Below are positions 54,777-63,149 of a stretch of DNA of 64,000 nucleotides, in pieces. The notes beneath the pieces were generated by a model that worked only from the letters and a program-made list of their open reading frames with translations, did no database searches and was not told the origin of the DNA. The stretch comes from Enterococcus hulanensis. GTDB lineage: Bacteria; Bacillota; Bacilli; Lactobacillales; Enterococcaceae. The stretch spans positions 124,001-188,000 of the forward strand of contig NZ_BJED01000008.1 in assembly GCF_005405485.1 (NCBI RefSeq), in the 5' to 3' direction. The position numbers and the translations under genes are program-made. Numbering within the stretch: the stretch's first letter is position 1; every line of letters starts with the position of its first letter.

Positions 54777-55637
54777 TCATGTAGCATCCAGCTCCTGAAA
54801 AAACTGAATCATACTTTCTCTGATTTTTTGAATTATCCTATTATCACGTTGGTTTTTGAGTGTTCGAATGTATAGGATCCTCTTTAAAGGGTGTTCTAGT
54901 GAGACAAGCTGGACTTCATTATCTTGTAATTTCCATGTTTTTCTAGGAACCAAGGCTATCCCCATTCCTCGATTAATCATATCCCTGTACAATGATGGAT
55001 TATCAACTTCATAACTAATTCGAGCTTTTTTGACATGCTTAATAAAGTAGTCATCCATCGATTGTCTCAACTCATATTCTTTCGTTAAGCTGATCATCGG
55101 GATATTTTCGAGAGCAGTCAGGGAAAGTGGTGAATCAAATAATTCCTTATCATAAAGATACTTTGGAACCGCTAGTAAACACTCCTCTTCTAACACCACC
55201 TGACTGTCATACAGAGGAAGGGCCGTGGGTATAGATGATAGAACTATTTCTGCTTTTTCATCTTGCTTATTTTGAGTAAAATTTAAGGCTGAGGGAACTT
55301 GACAGGTTTCGATCCGCTCTAACAGCTCCGTAAAATAAGAGGAGGCCACCTGCAATGAAATATTGATAGGCGCAATGTCATTCGTTTCACTGACTTCTCT
55401 TTTAGCCTCTTCCCAAGAATCAATAATCTGGCAACAACGCCCTTGAAAAATTCTTCCTTTATCATTTAACGCAATCTTATTCCCAAATCGTTTAAAAAGC
55501 GGCACACCTATTTCAGTTTCTAATAAACGTATCGTTTTCGTCAATGTCGGTTGACTGATTTTTAATTCTTTTGCTGCCTTTGTTAAATTTTCGAATTTTG
55601 CTGCTGAACGAAAATAGTATAGTTTCGTTAAAAACAT
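54777..55637 (-). CDS. LysR-family transcriptional regulator
   Basis: A 286-residue regulator. The N-terminal winged helix-turn-helix is FRSAAKFENLTKAAKELKISQPTLTKTIRLLE (residues about 9-40), followed by the substrate-binding domain with LLAVPKYLY and IPMISLTKEYELRQ. It is divergent from the YjiH/YjiG/M20 operon and presumably regulates it through the CTATTC repeats in the shared region. Confidence 0.9.
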   Translation of the reverse strand: MFLTKLYYFRSAAKFENLTKAAKELKISQPTLTKTIRLLETEIGVPLFKRFGNKIALNDKGRIFQGRCCQIIDSWEEAKREVSETNDIAPINISLQVASSYFTELLERIETCQVPSALNFTQNKQDEKAEIVLSSIPTALPLYDSQVVLEEECLLAVPKYLYDKELFDSPLSLTALENIPMISLTKEYELRQSMDDYFIKHVKKARISYEVDNPSLYRDMINRGMGIALVPRKTWKLQDNEVQLVSLEHPLKRILYIRTLKNQRDNRIIQKIRESMIQFFQELDAT

Positions 55638-55727
55638 ACATCATTCCTCCTTAACCTTCTTCCTTCATAGTAGTCTATCCAATTAAAACTATCCACAACA
55701 CATCCATAAATACACTCAATAAAATAA

Positions 55728-55761
55728 CTATTCGATTTTAGAATAGTGCTATTCATAATAG
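55728..55761. promoter_or_regulatory. CTATTC repeats between lysR and the yjiH-like gene
   Basis: CTATTC-N7-GAATAG at 55728-55746, then CTATTCATAATAG at 55749-55761: three half-sites, two inverted and one direct. This arrangement, with a T-N11-A core, fits a LysR-type operator. It lies 74-107 bp before the yjiH-like gene. Confidence 0.55.
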
Positions 55762-55834
55762 TATTATATACACATCCTCATTCTTTTGATAACATATTCT
55801 CATAAATAAAAGTTATTTGGAAGGAGTGAAATAA

Positions 55835-56476
55835 ATGGAAAAAAAGGTCACATGGAAATCCTGGTTATCGTTGTTCTTTTTAATTGTCATGCTGTCTGGA
55901 CTTTTTAAAGATGTGCAAGGTCCTTTGAAAGCGCTTGATTTCCTGAATCTCACCGGAAACTTTGGTACGATTTTTGAAGAAGTCAATTTTCAAGGTCAAG
56001 GAGGGGTTGGTGCTAGAGAAGGGGTACTGGTCGCTCTGACAATTCTCCCGTCAGTCGTTTTTGCCGTTGGTCTGATTGAAACACTTCAAAGCTTTGGGGC
56101 TTTTAATGCCGCCGAAAAGCTCTTCACACCTATTTTACGTCCGATTCTAGGAATTCCCGGATCGGCCGGAATCGCATTTATTTCTTCTTTCACTAGTTCT
56201 GATGTCGGCTCTGTTATGACAAAGGAATTATTTGACAATGGGCAGCTAAGCGATGATGAGCGAAGTGTTTTTACTTCCTATCAGTACACTGCCTCCGCAG
56301 TCATTTTAAACACCATTAACACGCAGGCTGTTCTGCTGCCTATTGTTGTCTGGCCTATTGGTCTCATCATCGTCTTTTTGATTGTGATGAAAATACTTGG
56401 GGCAAATCTTGTTCGAATTATATTGAAAATCTCTAATCAAAAGGAGTTGAGAAAATGGAAAAAGAGCAAAGCGTAA
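55835..56476 (+). CDS. Nucleoside-recognition (gate) domain membrane protein, YjiH-like
   Basis: A 213-residue integral membrane protein of the gate-domain family with about four to five helices. The stretch GIPGSAGIAFISSFTSSDVGSVM near residue 108-130 is like SpmA/YjiH proteins. Its 3' end overlaps the yjiG-like gene by 22 nt, so the two form a pair. In E. coli yjiH-yjiG stand next to a peptidase gene, as here; the transported compound is unknown. A GGAAGGAG site precedes the ATG. Confidence 0.8.
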   Translation: MEKKVTWKSWLSLFFLIVMLSGLFKDVQGPLKALDFLNLTGNFGTIFEEVNFQGQGGVGAREGVLVALTILPSVVFAVGLIETLQSFGAFNAAEKLFTPILRPILGIPGSAGIAFISSFTSSDVGSVMTKELFDNGQLSDDERSVFTSYQYTASAVILNTINTQAVLLPIVVWPIGLIIVFLIVMKILGANLVRIILKISNQKELRKWKKSKA

Positions 56477-56955
56477 CACAACCAGCACCTAAAAAGGGAA
56501 TCATCGAAATTTTTTTAGCTGGCTGTAAAAAAGGACTCTACATTGGGCTGGAACAGATTTTGCCGGCAATGGTATTGGGTTATGTCGTCGTTCAATTTCT
56601 TCAATTGACAGGTATTACCGACGTTCTAAGTGTCGTTTTCGGTCCAGTGATGGGAATCTTCGGTTTACCCGGAGCATCGATTGTCGTCTTAATTTCGGCC
56701 TTTTTCGCTAAAGCTGCGGGCGCTTCAACAGCAGCGAATCTCTATGCGACAGGCGTAATCACTGCTGCACAAGCCACAATTCTTTTAATGCCATGTATGC
56801 TCATGGGAACATTAGTTGGGCATTTTGCACGAATTGTTTTAGTAGCAAATGTTAATCCTGCTCATCGAGCTTTACTTTTATGTATTCCTATCATTACTTC
56901 CGTTGTCGCTATGCTGCTGATGCGCATCCTTCTATCAGTAACTGGTCTTATGTAA
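56455..56955 (+). CDS. Nucleoside-recognition (gate) domain membrane protein, YjiG-like
   Basis: A 166-residue integral membrane protein, partner to the preceding gene. Contains YIGLEQILPAMVLGYVVVQF, GPVMGIFGLPGASIVVLISAFF and AAGASTAANLYATGVI, the same G-P-x-x-G-(I/L)-G-L-P-G motif as its YjiH-like partner. It starts within the 3' end of the previous gene, after an AAGGAG site. Probably forms one transporter complex with it. Confidence 0.8.
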   Translation: MEKEQSVTQPAPKKGIIEIFLAGCKKGLYIGLEQILPAMVLGYVVVQFLQLTGITDVLSVVFGPVMGIFGLPGASIVVLISAFFAKAAGASTAANLYATGVITAAQATILLMPCMLMGTLVGHFARIVLVANVNPAHRALLLCIPIITSVVAMLLMRILLSVTGLM

Positions 56956-56988
56956 AGCACCACGCTATTAAGAGAGGAGCAACAATTT

Positions 56989-58155
56989 ATGATCAATAAA
57001 AATCAGGAGATACTTGCATTTATCGAGGAACAAAAACCGAATATTTTAAAGGATTGGCAAGAACTTGTTGAATTAGAAGGTTCTACCCTAGAAAAGCCTA
57101 AAGTCGAAAAAACAATCAGTAAATTCCAATCATGGTTAGAAGCAGAAGGCTTTACCTGTAAAGTCATTGATGTAGGCGAACAAACAGCCGGCACTCTTAT
57201 CGGCATGCTCGGTGAAGAACGAGCAGGAAAGCCGATTCTATTCTCAGGTCATTTAGATACTGTTTATCCAGAAGGCACCTTTGAAAAGGAATTTCAAATC
57301 GTCGATGGAAAAGCTTTTGGTCCAGGAGTATTAGATATGAAGGGCGGCTTAATTATTGCCTTGTATGTAGTCAAAGCTTTACGAATGTTGGGCTATGAAG
57401 AGACTCCTATCAAATTTATCGTTTCGGGCGATGAGGAAAACGGACATCAGCTATCCAAAGGTGACGATCTGTTCGTTGAAGAAGCAAAAAATTGTTTGTT
57501 CGGTTTGAACATGGAAACCGGTCGGATCGACAATAAATTATGTATTGGCAGAAAAGGTGTCATCAATGCGTTGATCACCGTCACAGGAGTAGGCAGTCAC
57601 GCCGGCAATGATTTCGAATCCGGTCGTAATGCTATTACTGAGATGGCGCATAAAGTCCTCCTGCTCCATGACTTAACTGATTTGGAAGCTGGAACGACAG
57701 TCAACCCTGGGGTTATCGCAGGCGGAACTGTGATCAATGCTACTCCTGCCAGCTGTACATTAAAAGTCGATGTCCGCTATAAAAGCTTAGATGCTGCAGA
57801 AAAAGTCGTAAATGAAATTAAGAATATCTGTAAAAAAACTTATATTGAAGGAACCTCAACCGAAGTCAAAATCATTGAAGCCTTAAAGAGCTTTGAAACC
57901 AATGACAAAGTTGAGAAATTGCTTGGCTTTATTCAAACTATCGCTGCTGAAACAAATCATGATGTCCCCGGCAGTGTCTACCTCGGCGGCGGCTCTGATG
58001 CTGCTTATGTCGGCATCGCTGGGACCCCTGCTATTTGTTCGATCGGCGTGTTAGGTCAATGGAACCATACACAAGAGGAATATGCAGTTGTTCAATCGAT
58101 GTTTGATCGAATCAGCTTAGTAACCACGGTTGTGTTAAATCAAAAAAACTTTTAA
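56989..58155 (+). CDS. M20 family metallopeptidase (glutamate carboxypeptidase-like)
   Basis: A 388-residue zinc-dependent peptidase or amidase. Metal-binding motifs are LFSGHLDTVYPEG near residue 85, GPGVLDMKGGL near residue 110 and VSGDEENG near residue 145, with catalytic Glu. The dimerisation lid (residues 190-300) contains GVGSHAGNDFESGRNAI. C-terminal GGGSDAAYVG supplies another metal ligand region. Most like CPG2-type carboxypeptidases that release a C-terminal amino acid. It is the third gene after the YjiH/YjiG pair, suggesting uptake and cleavage of a peptide or acyl-amino acid. Confidence 0.9.
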   Translation: MINKNQEILAFIEEQKPNILKDWQELVELEGSTLEKPKVEKTISKFQSWLEAEGFTCKVIDVGEQTAGTLIGMLGEERAGKPILFSGHLDTVYPEGTFEKEFQIVDGKAFGPGVLDMKGGLIIALYVVKALRMLGYEETPIKFIVSGDEENGHQLSKGDDLFVEEAKNCLFGLNMETGRIDNKLCIGRKGVINALITVTGVGSHAGNDFESGRNAITEMAHKVLLLHDLTDLEAGTTVNPGVIAGGTVINATPASCTLKVDVRYKSLDAAEKVVNEIKNICKKTYIEGTSTEVKIIEALKSFETNDKVEKLLGFIQTIAAETNHDVPGSVYLGGGSDAAYVGIAGTPAICSIGVLGQWNHTQEEYAVVQSMFDRISLVTTVVLNQKNF

Positions 58156-58160
58156 TTTCT

Positions 58161-58199
58161 ACTCCCACTGCTAAATTTAATGGCATGTGGGAGTTTTTC
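58161..58199 (+). terminator. Terminator after M20 gene
   Basis: Hairpin ACTCCCAC ... GTGGGAGT followed by TTTTTCTTT, shortly behind the stop codon. Confidence 0.88.
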
Positions 58200-58205
58200 T
58201 TTAAA

Positions 58206-58385
58206 TTAAGAAAGGCTTCGCGAACTCGCTCAGCTTTTGAGCAATAAGACCAAAATATTTCTAAATTGCTTCTCAAATTTCGAAATATTTTTGCTTACTG
58301 CCGATAAAGCTAGTTCGTGAAGCCAGACATGGATATACCCGCTACAAAGCGATTTATTCCTGTTGAAATTCTATACTTTCTTTAT
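58206..58385. repeat. Dispersed intergenic repeat, copy 2 (shorter)
   Basis: Matches copy 1 at 45427-45722 closely but lacks two segments of about 60 nt; the first loss lies between short AGCA repeats and the second at the CTAGTTC repeat of copy 1, so simple deletions explain the difference. No gene fits. Confidence 0.7.
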
Positions 58386-58391
58386 AGTCAA

Positions 58392-58430
58392 AAAAACGAG
58401 CTCCTTATAAAAAGCAGCCCGCTAAATTTT
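58392..58430 (-). terminator. Probable terminator of the hydrolase gene
   Basis: Minus-strand AGCGGGCT and GGAGCTCGTT pair with wobble, followed by TTTTTTT, 30-60 nt after the hydrolase stop. Confidence 0.6.
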
Positions 58431-58455
58431 TTATATAAAATCTTGATTGTTTGCC

Positions 58456-59970
58456 TTAAACAATTTCATTACTCTGATAGGATAAGCAATGCTCATCGAT
58501 CCACTTAAATAGTTCCGCCAGATCATAATCCCCACAATGATAGATCCCCCAAGGCAATTCGAAATCTACATCGTATCCTTTGTTTTTAAGCAAGGTTGCT
58601 AAAATCACCGGAATCGCCAGCGACGTATCTCGATCAAATGACCCATGGCGAATACGCCAGTGTTTTGCTATATCTGCTTTGTTTTCACGAATATACACGG
58701 TCGGGTTCAACAATCTGATCGTCATATCATCCGCAAGCTCTGCATCCGGCACTCTGCTGTGTTCCATCGAAAAAGCAGTAAAGTGTCGACTGTCTATTAC
58801 CTCATTCCCAAATTCCTCATTCTCAGGACTGGTTAAATCTACTGCATCAAAAGCCGGTGCAGCCTTCATCCGAGTAATCTTTGTCACAAAAGTATCCCAA
58901 TCCAAATCAATTACGTGATTGTCCGCAACTTTAAGATATCTTTGTGTGTTAATCTCACTGCCATCCATCATCCAGCGGGTACGGAGCGATTCATTCTCAT
59001 GTGTCTGCAATTCTTTATTAGCAGAAGCGAGCAGCTCTTTCTTTACGAACTCTTTAAAGCTGCCTTCTCCGTCTTCATCTAGCGTTAAAATTTCTCCAGC
59101 TTCGTCTGTCAGTCCAAGACTATTCACATATGCGGGAAATAGAGCTTTTAACGATCTCGATAACGCCAGCTGCTGATCCGTCATCTGTCCATCATCGGGA
59201 ATTCGGATAATGCCGTTGTCCGTTCGCAAGTGCTTGGTGCGATAATAATCCTTCTGTCCTGAAAAAAGCCATTCATAGGCACTATCTGCATTTTCAAGAT
59301 TATGAATAGGACAATAGCTGCTAACAGCAAAAATATCATCCCGCTCATCTGCTGCTCCGATCTCGGCCAAATACGAATCATAATCTGGGCTATTTCCGGT
59401 GGCTCCTACCAGTGCTGAAAGCGCGCCGCCCGCACTGGTTCCATTGGTGATAATGCGCTCCGTATCACCTGGGATCAAGTGCTTATTGTAACGAAGATAG
59501 CGAATCGCTGCCTTATAATCTACAATCAACGCTGGTGCACGCCCCACCATATGACCTGTTGCTTCTATATACTCTTCTTCCTTACTGCCTTCAAAATAAT
59601 CAGCCGTAATTCTGCCGGAGGTACGACCACGCACACCCGCACTGACTACCACATATCCATGCTCCAACGCTAGAAAGATTAAATTCACGTTTTTTGAATA
59701 TCTATCCTCTCCAGGCTCATCGACTGGTCCAGGAAGATACCCTCCAACTGTATTAGGCATAAAAATTGGTGCACTCGATCGATCGTATGCTCCAATGGCT
59801 AATCCATGATAATAGTCCTCCGGCACATAAATACTCAATTTTTGAATCAAATCGACTGGCTTCTCACAATAACTGAGATTTTCGAAAGCTCGATAGGTTA
59901 TTTTCCGGCCCCCTTGTTCACAGGTCTTGATGACATACTGCTCAGTTGGAAGCCGCAGTTTATCTGACAT
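58456..59970 (-). CDS. Alpha/beta hydrolase, tannase-like (subtype B)
   Basis: A 504-residue esterase-fold protein without a signal peptide. Nucleophile motif [19 protein letters not shown] (Ser in GTSAGG, near residue 175), and C-terminal [19 protein letters not shown] near residue 447 with the likely catalytic histidine and acid. The layout recalls subtype B tannases of lactobacilli, which hydrolyse galloyl and related phenolic esters; this is a family-level guess. It is directly downstream of a beta-glucoside-family PTS gene in the same direction, so the substrate may be an acylated or phenolic glycoside. Confidence 0.75.
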   Translation of the reverse strand: MSDKLRLPTEQYVIKTCEQGGRKITYRAFENLSYCEKPVDLIQKLSIYVPEDYYHGLAIGAYDRSSAPIFMPNTVGGYLPGPVDEPGEDRYSKNVNLIFLALEHGYVVVSAGVRGRTSGRITADYFEGSKEEEYIEATGHMVGRAPALIVDYKAAIRYLRYNKHLIPGDTERIITNGTSAGGALSALVGATGNSPDYDSYLAEIGAADERDDIFAVSSYCPIHNLENADSAYEWLFSGQKDYYRTKHLRTDNGIIRIPDDGQMTDQQLALSRSLKALFPAYVNSLGLTDEAGEILTLDEDGEGSFKEFVKKELLASANKELQTHENESLRTRWMMDGSEINTQRYLKVADNHVIDLDWDTFVTKITRMKAAPAFDAVDLTSPENEEFGNEVIDSRHFTAFSMEHSRVPDAELADDMTIRLLNPTVYIRENKADIAKHWRIRHGSFDRDTSLAIPVILATLLKNKGYDVDFELPWGIYHCGDYDLAELFKWIDEHCLSYQSNEIV

Positions 59971-60016
59971 TCCATTTCCTCCCTATTAAATCCAACAACG
60001 TAGTGTAAGGTATAAC

Positions 60017-60050
60017 AGGATGCCAAGAACTATCTAGGCATCCTGTGTTT
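60017..60050. terminator. Stem-loop between PTS and hydrolase genes
   Basis: ACAGGATGCC-TAGATAGTTCTT-GGCATCCTGT on the minus strand; a short T-rich tail is better on the plus strand. On the minus strand it may be a leaky terminator or an mRNA processing/stability element between the PTS and hydrolase genes. Confidence 0.5.
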
Positions 60051-61520
60051 TTACTGTTCAACTTGACCAAGAACCTGAGTCGCCTCTTCATCGTTGTAAA
60101 CTAAAATCGTCGCAATAATTGTAAAGATCGCACCAAACGCAATTCCGATACAATATTTCACGATATCTTGAACGCCGCTGCCGCCAGCATAGTTTAAAAT
60201 GCCGAAGAGTCCGCTTCCGCCAAACATATACATCTTTGTTCCCAGCGCACCGATAATTGCTCCGCCGATGCAGCCGCCAATGATATTGATTAAGAATAAT
60301 TTTTTGATCGGAATTAAAATAGAGTACATCAATGGTTCCCCAACTCCGCAAATCTGTGAAATCGTTGCAGGAATTGCAAGATCTCGAACCTTTTGATTTT
60401 TACGACATGCCCAGCAAATTGCTAAACCTTGAAACACGCCAATCATCGGACCAATACCGCCACAGGCCATAATATTATCAAAACCATTTAACGCAATTAA
60501 CTGCAGCGCCATACCAATAATGACCCAATGCAGACCAAAGAGTACCAACACCCCGAAGCCGCCGCCAAGTATAGCTCCAGCAATTACTCCGCCGACAACC
60601 GGTATGTTGAATAATGCATCGATAACAATAGAAATCACACCACAGACAGCATTCAACACAGGACCAATGACAATGTAGGCTAAAACAATGGTGATAATCA
60701 ACGTAATAATCGGCGTTAAAACACCACGAATGGCCTCTGGAATTGTTTTTTTACACCATTTTTCAATTTTGGATGCTAAATACACCGCAAGAATCACCGG
60801 AAATACGCTAGACGTGTAACCTGCGCCCGGCATAATGATCGGGATTCCAAAAAAGGTATTGTAATACGTCATTTCAAAAGCAGAACCTGCAAACAATGCA
60901 TGAGAAACATCAAAAGCTTCGGCAATATTAACCATCCCCGGATAAACCAAAGCAGCACCAATCGCCGCACCAATGAATTCATTACAGTTAAATTTCCGAG
61001 CAGCGGTGAAGCCCAGCATGATAGGTAAGAAATAGAAGAAGCCATCTCCCAAAGCATAAAGCAGCATATAAACTCCGCTACTGGTACTAAGGACACCGAT
61101 ATTATCTAGTGCTAAAAAGGCCACAACACCTTTTGTAATACCTGCGGCTGTAAGTACCCCCAACGTAGGAACCAAGATACCGGAAATAGTTCCCATTAAT
61201 GTGTTGAGTATCCCCTTCTTGTTCTCCTCTGCTGTTGATTCATCAGCTGCCACCTCGCCGTTGCCAGCGATATCATATTCTGAAATAATTGCATCATAAA
61301 TTCCGCTGACTTTATTTCCGACAACAACTTGCAGCTGCCCGCCAGAATCTAAAACGGTTAAAACATATTCAGTTTTTGAAAGTTTTTCTTTATCGGCCTT
61401 GCTAGTATCCTTGAGAACAAAGCGAAGACGTGTGATACAATGAGTAAGGGATTGAACATTTTCCTTCCCGCCAACAAGCTCCATAATTTTGCCTGCAACA
61501 GCATCGTATTTCCCAGCCAT
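60051..61520 (-). CDS. PTS EIIBC, beta-glucoside family
   Basis: A 489-residue permease with EIIB first: VQSLTHCITRLRFVLKD near residue 25 (Cys phosphorylation site), then EIIC with about ten helices, LVPTLGVLTAAGI near residue 110, GVGEPLMYSILIPIKKLF near residue 395. It belongs to the BglP/TreB/SacP/MurP group; no EIIA domain is present, so an EIIA from elsewhere (possibly 38716) is needed. Start chosen at 61520 after GGAGGTT. Divergent from an RpiR gene, which often goes with MurP-type systems, but no murQ is present. Confidence 0.9.
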   Translation of the reverse strand: MAGKYDAVAGKIMELVGGKENVQSLTHCITRLRFVLKDTSKADKEKLSKTEYVLTVLDSGGQLQVVVGNKVSGIYDAIISEYDIAGNGEVAADESTAEENKKGILNTLMGTISGILVPTLGVLTAAGITKGVVAFLALDNIGVLSTSSGVYMLLYALGDGFFYFLPIMLGFTAARKFNCNEFIGAAIGAALVYPGMVNIAEAFDVSHALFAGSAFEMTYYNTFFGIPIIMPGAGYTSSVFPVILAVYLASKIEKWCKKTIPEAIRGVLTPIITLIITIVLAYIVIGPVLNAVCGVISIVIDALFNIPVVGGVIAGAILGGGFGVLVLFGLHWVIIGMALQLIALNGFDNIMACGGIGPMIGVFQGLAICWACRKNQKVRDLAIPATISQICGVGEPLMYSILIPIKKLFLINIIGGCIGGAIIGALGTKMYMFGGSGLFGILNYAGGSGVQDIVKYCIGIAFGAIFTIIATILVYNDEEATQVLGQVEQ

Positions 61521-61641
61521 TTTATTAACCTCCATAAAGTAATTTTTAGGTATGATAGATAAAGCTTAACAACTGAGTTTCTGGATGGCCATCCTTACTA
61601 AATCATGTTGATAACTTGATTATAGGAACATCCGCTTGTTA

Positions 61642-61655
61642 TGTAAATGCTTTCT
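61642..61655. promoter_or_regulatory. cre-like sequence between PTS and RpiR genes
   Basis: TGTAAATGCTTTCT matches the cre consensus at 13 of 14 positions; the mismatch is in the central CG pair. It lies about 120 bp upstream of both start codons. CcpA control is plausible. Confidence 0.45.
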
Positions 61656-61774
61656 GGAGTTTAGGCTATTCCTTGCAGAATTAATAAAGTAAGGGCTTTT
61701 ATTTGAAATTTTATTGCAAAGCTAAATTCTTTTTTACGCTCACTAACAAGTATGAAATATGTAGGAGGATTATA

Positions 61775-62638
61775 ATGGACATTATCGAAAAAATGCGTTG
61801 CCAAGAAAAATTCACTACCTCTGAGCTTGAAATCATAAAACTGCTGTTAAACGATCCAAATATTTTGTTGTCTAGTCCCACAGCAGCACAGCTTGGCGTA
61901 GCTGCCTATACATCTGCTTCTACTGTGGTACGTTTGTGCCAAAAGCTGGATTGTAAAAATTTTGCAGAATTCAAGACCCAGTTTATTTCAGATTATCAAC
62001 AAAGAGAACAAACAAATCTTTACGTAGATGCCGATCTGCCTTTTACTGCAGCAGATTCTCCTGAAACAGTCTTAGATCAGCTGACCGCTTTAGAAGAAAT
62101 TGCCATTCGTTTAACCCGCTCAATAATTAATCCAAAAGATTACCAAACCGCGGCGAAGATATTAAACGAAGCTGCTTGCATTGATGTGTACGGTGAAGGC
62201 GGAAATGTCAATTTACTCCATGATTTTGCTTATAAAATGGGAAGAATACATCATCAAGTCCATATCCATCAAGACAACCAGCAGCAGATGCTCTCTGCTT
62301 CCATCAAGCATACGAATCATTGTGCCATTGTTATTTCATATTCAGGCGAGACACCTTCAATTTTGCGCTACGCAAAGCTTTTGAAAAGCAATAATGTTCC
62401 TACATTATCTATCACCAGTCAAGGAACGAACAGCCTAGCATCAATTACGAATATTAATTTGAATATGGCTACACTAGAAAGCAAACCCTGTGCTAATGTA
62501 AAACTTGGCACGTTTACTTCAAGCATCTCCATAATCACGATCATGAACTACCTTTATGCGGGAGTCTTCCAGCTGGATTATGAGACGCATTACGAACATT
62601 TAAATGAAGACCTGCTTATCTTCTTGAAAGATCGCTAG
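61775..62638 (+). CDS. RpiR/MurR-family transcriptional regulator
   Basis: A 287-residue regulator: N-terminal helix-turn-helix (TAAQLGVAAYTSASTVVRLCQKL, residues about 37-60) and C-terminal SIS domain (IDVYGEGGNVNLLHDF; AIVISYSGETPSILRYAKLL). Start chosen at ATG 61775 after AGGAGGAT. It is divergent from the PTS/hydrolase pair, which it probably controls in response to a phosphosugar. It is not closely related to the other RpiR protein at 39292 beyond the family fold. Confidence 0.87.
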   Translation: MDIIEKMRCQEKFTTSELEIIKLLLNDPNILLSSPTAAQLGVAAYTSASTVVRLCQKLDCKNFAEFKTQFISDYQQREQTNLYVDADLPFTAADSPETVLDQLTALEEIAIRLTRSIINPKDYQTAAKILNEAACIDVYGEGGNVNLLHDFAYKMGRIHHQVHIHQDNQQQMLSASIKHTNHCAIVISYSGETPSILRYAKLLKSNNVPTLSITSQGTNSLASITNINLNMATLESKPCANVKLGTFTSSISIITIMNYLYAGVFQLDYETHYEHLNEDLLIFLKDR

Positions 62639-62652
62639 TCTTTCACATTAAG

Positions 62653-62690
62653 CTCCTTTTCAGAAAAGTTCTGATGAGGAGTTTTTATTT
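62653..62690 (+). terminator. Terminator after RpiR gene
   Basis: Hairpin CTCCTTTTCAGAA-AAG-TTCTGATGAGGAG (imperfect) followed by TTTTTATTTT. Confidence 0.8.
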
Positions 62691-62731
62691 TGAAATCAAA
62701 TCCTGAACATTCTGTTTCCGAATTTATAAAA

Positions 62732-62766
62732 TAAAAAAACGAGCCGCCCATAAAGGGTAGCTCGTT
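62732..62766 (-). terminator. Terminator after rpmE2
   Basis: Minus-strand ACGAGCTACCC-TTTAT-GGGCGGCTCGT followed by TTTTTTT, just after the L31 gene. Confidence 0.88.
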
Positions 62767-62791
62767 AAAGTCTGTTTGAACAGAATTTTGA

Positions 62792-63055
62792 TTACTCCGC
62801 AGCGTTTTGATCTTTGAGACCGTATTTTTTGTTGAAACGATCGACACGTCCATCTGCTTGAGTGAATTTTTGACGTCCTGTGTAGAATGGATGAGAGTCA
62901 GAAGTAACTTCGACACGGATTACTGGGTAAGTATTTCCGTCTTCCCATTCAACTGTTTCTTGTGAAGATTTAGTAGAACCTGACAAGAATTTGAAACCTG
63001 TAGTTGAGTCCATAAATACAACTGGATGATATTCTGGATGAATTCCTTGTTTCAT
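62792..63055 (-). CDS. rpmE2: 50S ribosomal protein L31 type B
   Basis: An 87-residue ribosomal protein starting [20 protein letters not shown] and containing FTGRQK-like [25 protein letters not shown]. It lacks the CxxC zinc motifs of L31 type A, so it is the zinc-independent type B. Start chosen at 63055 after AAAGGAGCG; longer in-frame starts lie on that ribosome site. It follows rho, as commonly seen in Firmicutes. Confidence 0.96.
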   Translation of the reverse strand: MKQGIHPEYHPVVFMDSTTGFKFLSGSTKSSQETVEWEDGNTYPVIRVEVTSDSHPFYTGRQKFTQADGRVDRFNKKYGLKDQNAAE

Positions 63056-63149
63056 AGTTTTTTTCGCTCCTTTGCCCTGAATCATTTGCTGGTTCAGAGT
63101 TATTTATTTACAACATGAATATACTATCATGAATGATTCGACAATGCAA

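Noticed and set aside
54767-54780. Palindrome ATGAAACGTTTCAT as a cre box
   Set aside because: Its spacing is two bases shorter than cre and it lies at the 3' end of the lysR gene, not at a promoter.
62635-62916. A 93-residue minus-strand frame overlapping the L31 gene
   Set aside because: It overlaps rpmE2 and its terminator in another frame and shows no family features.
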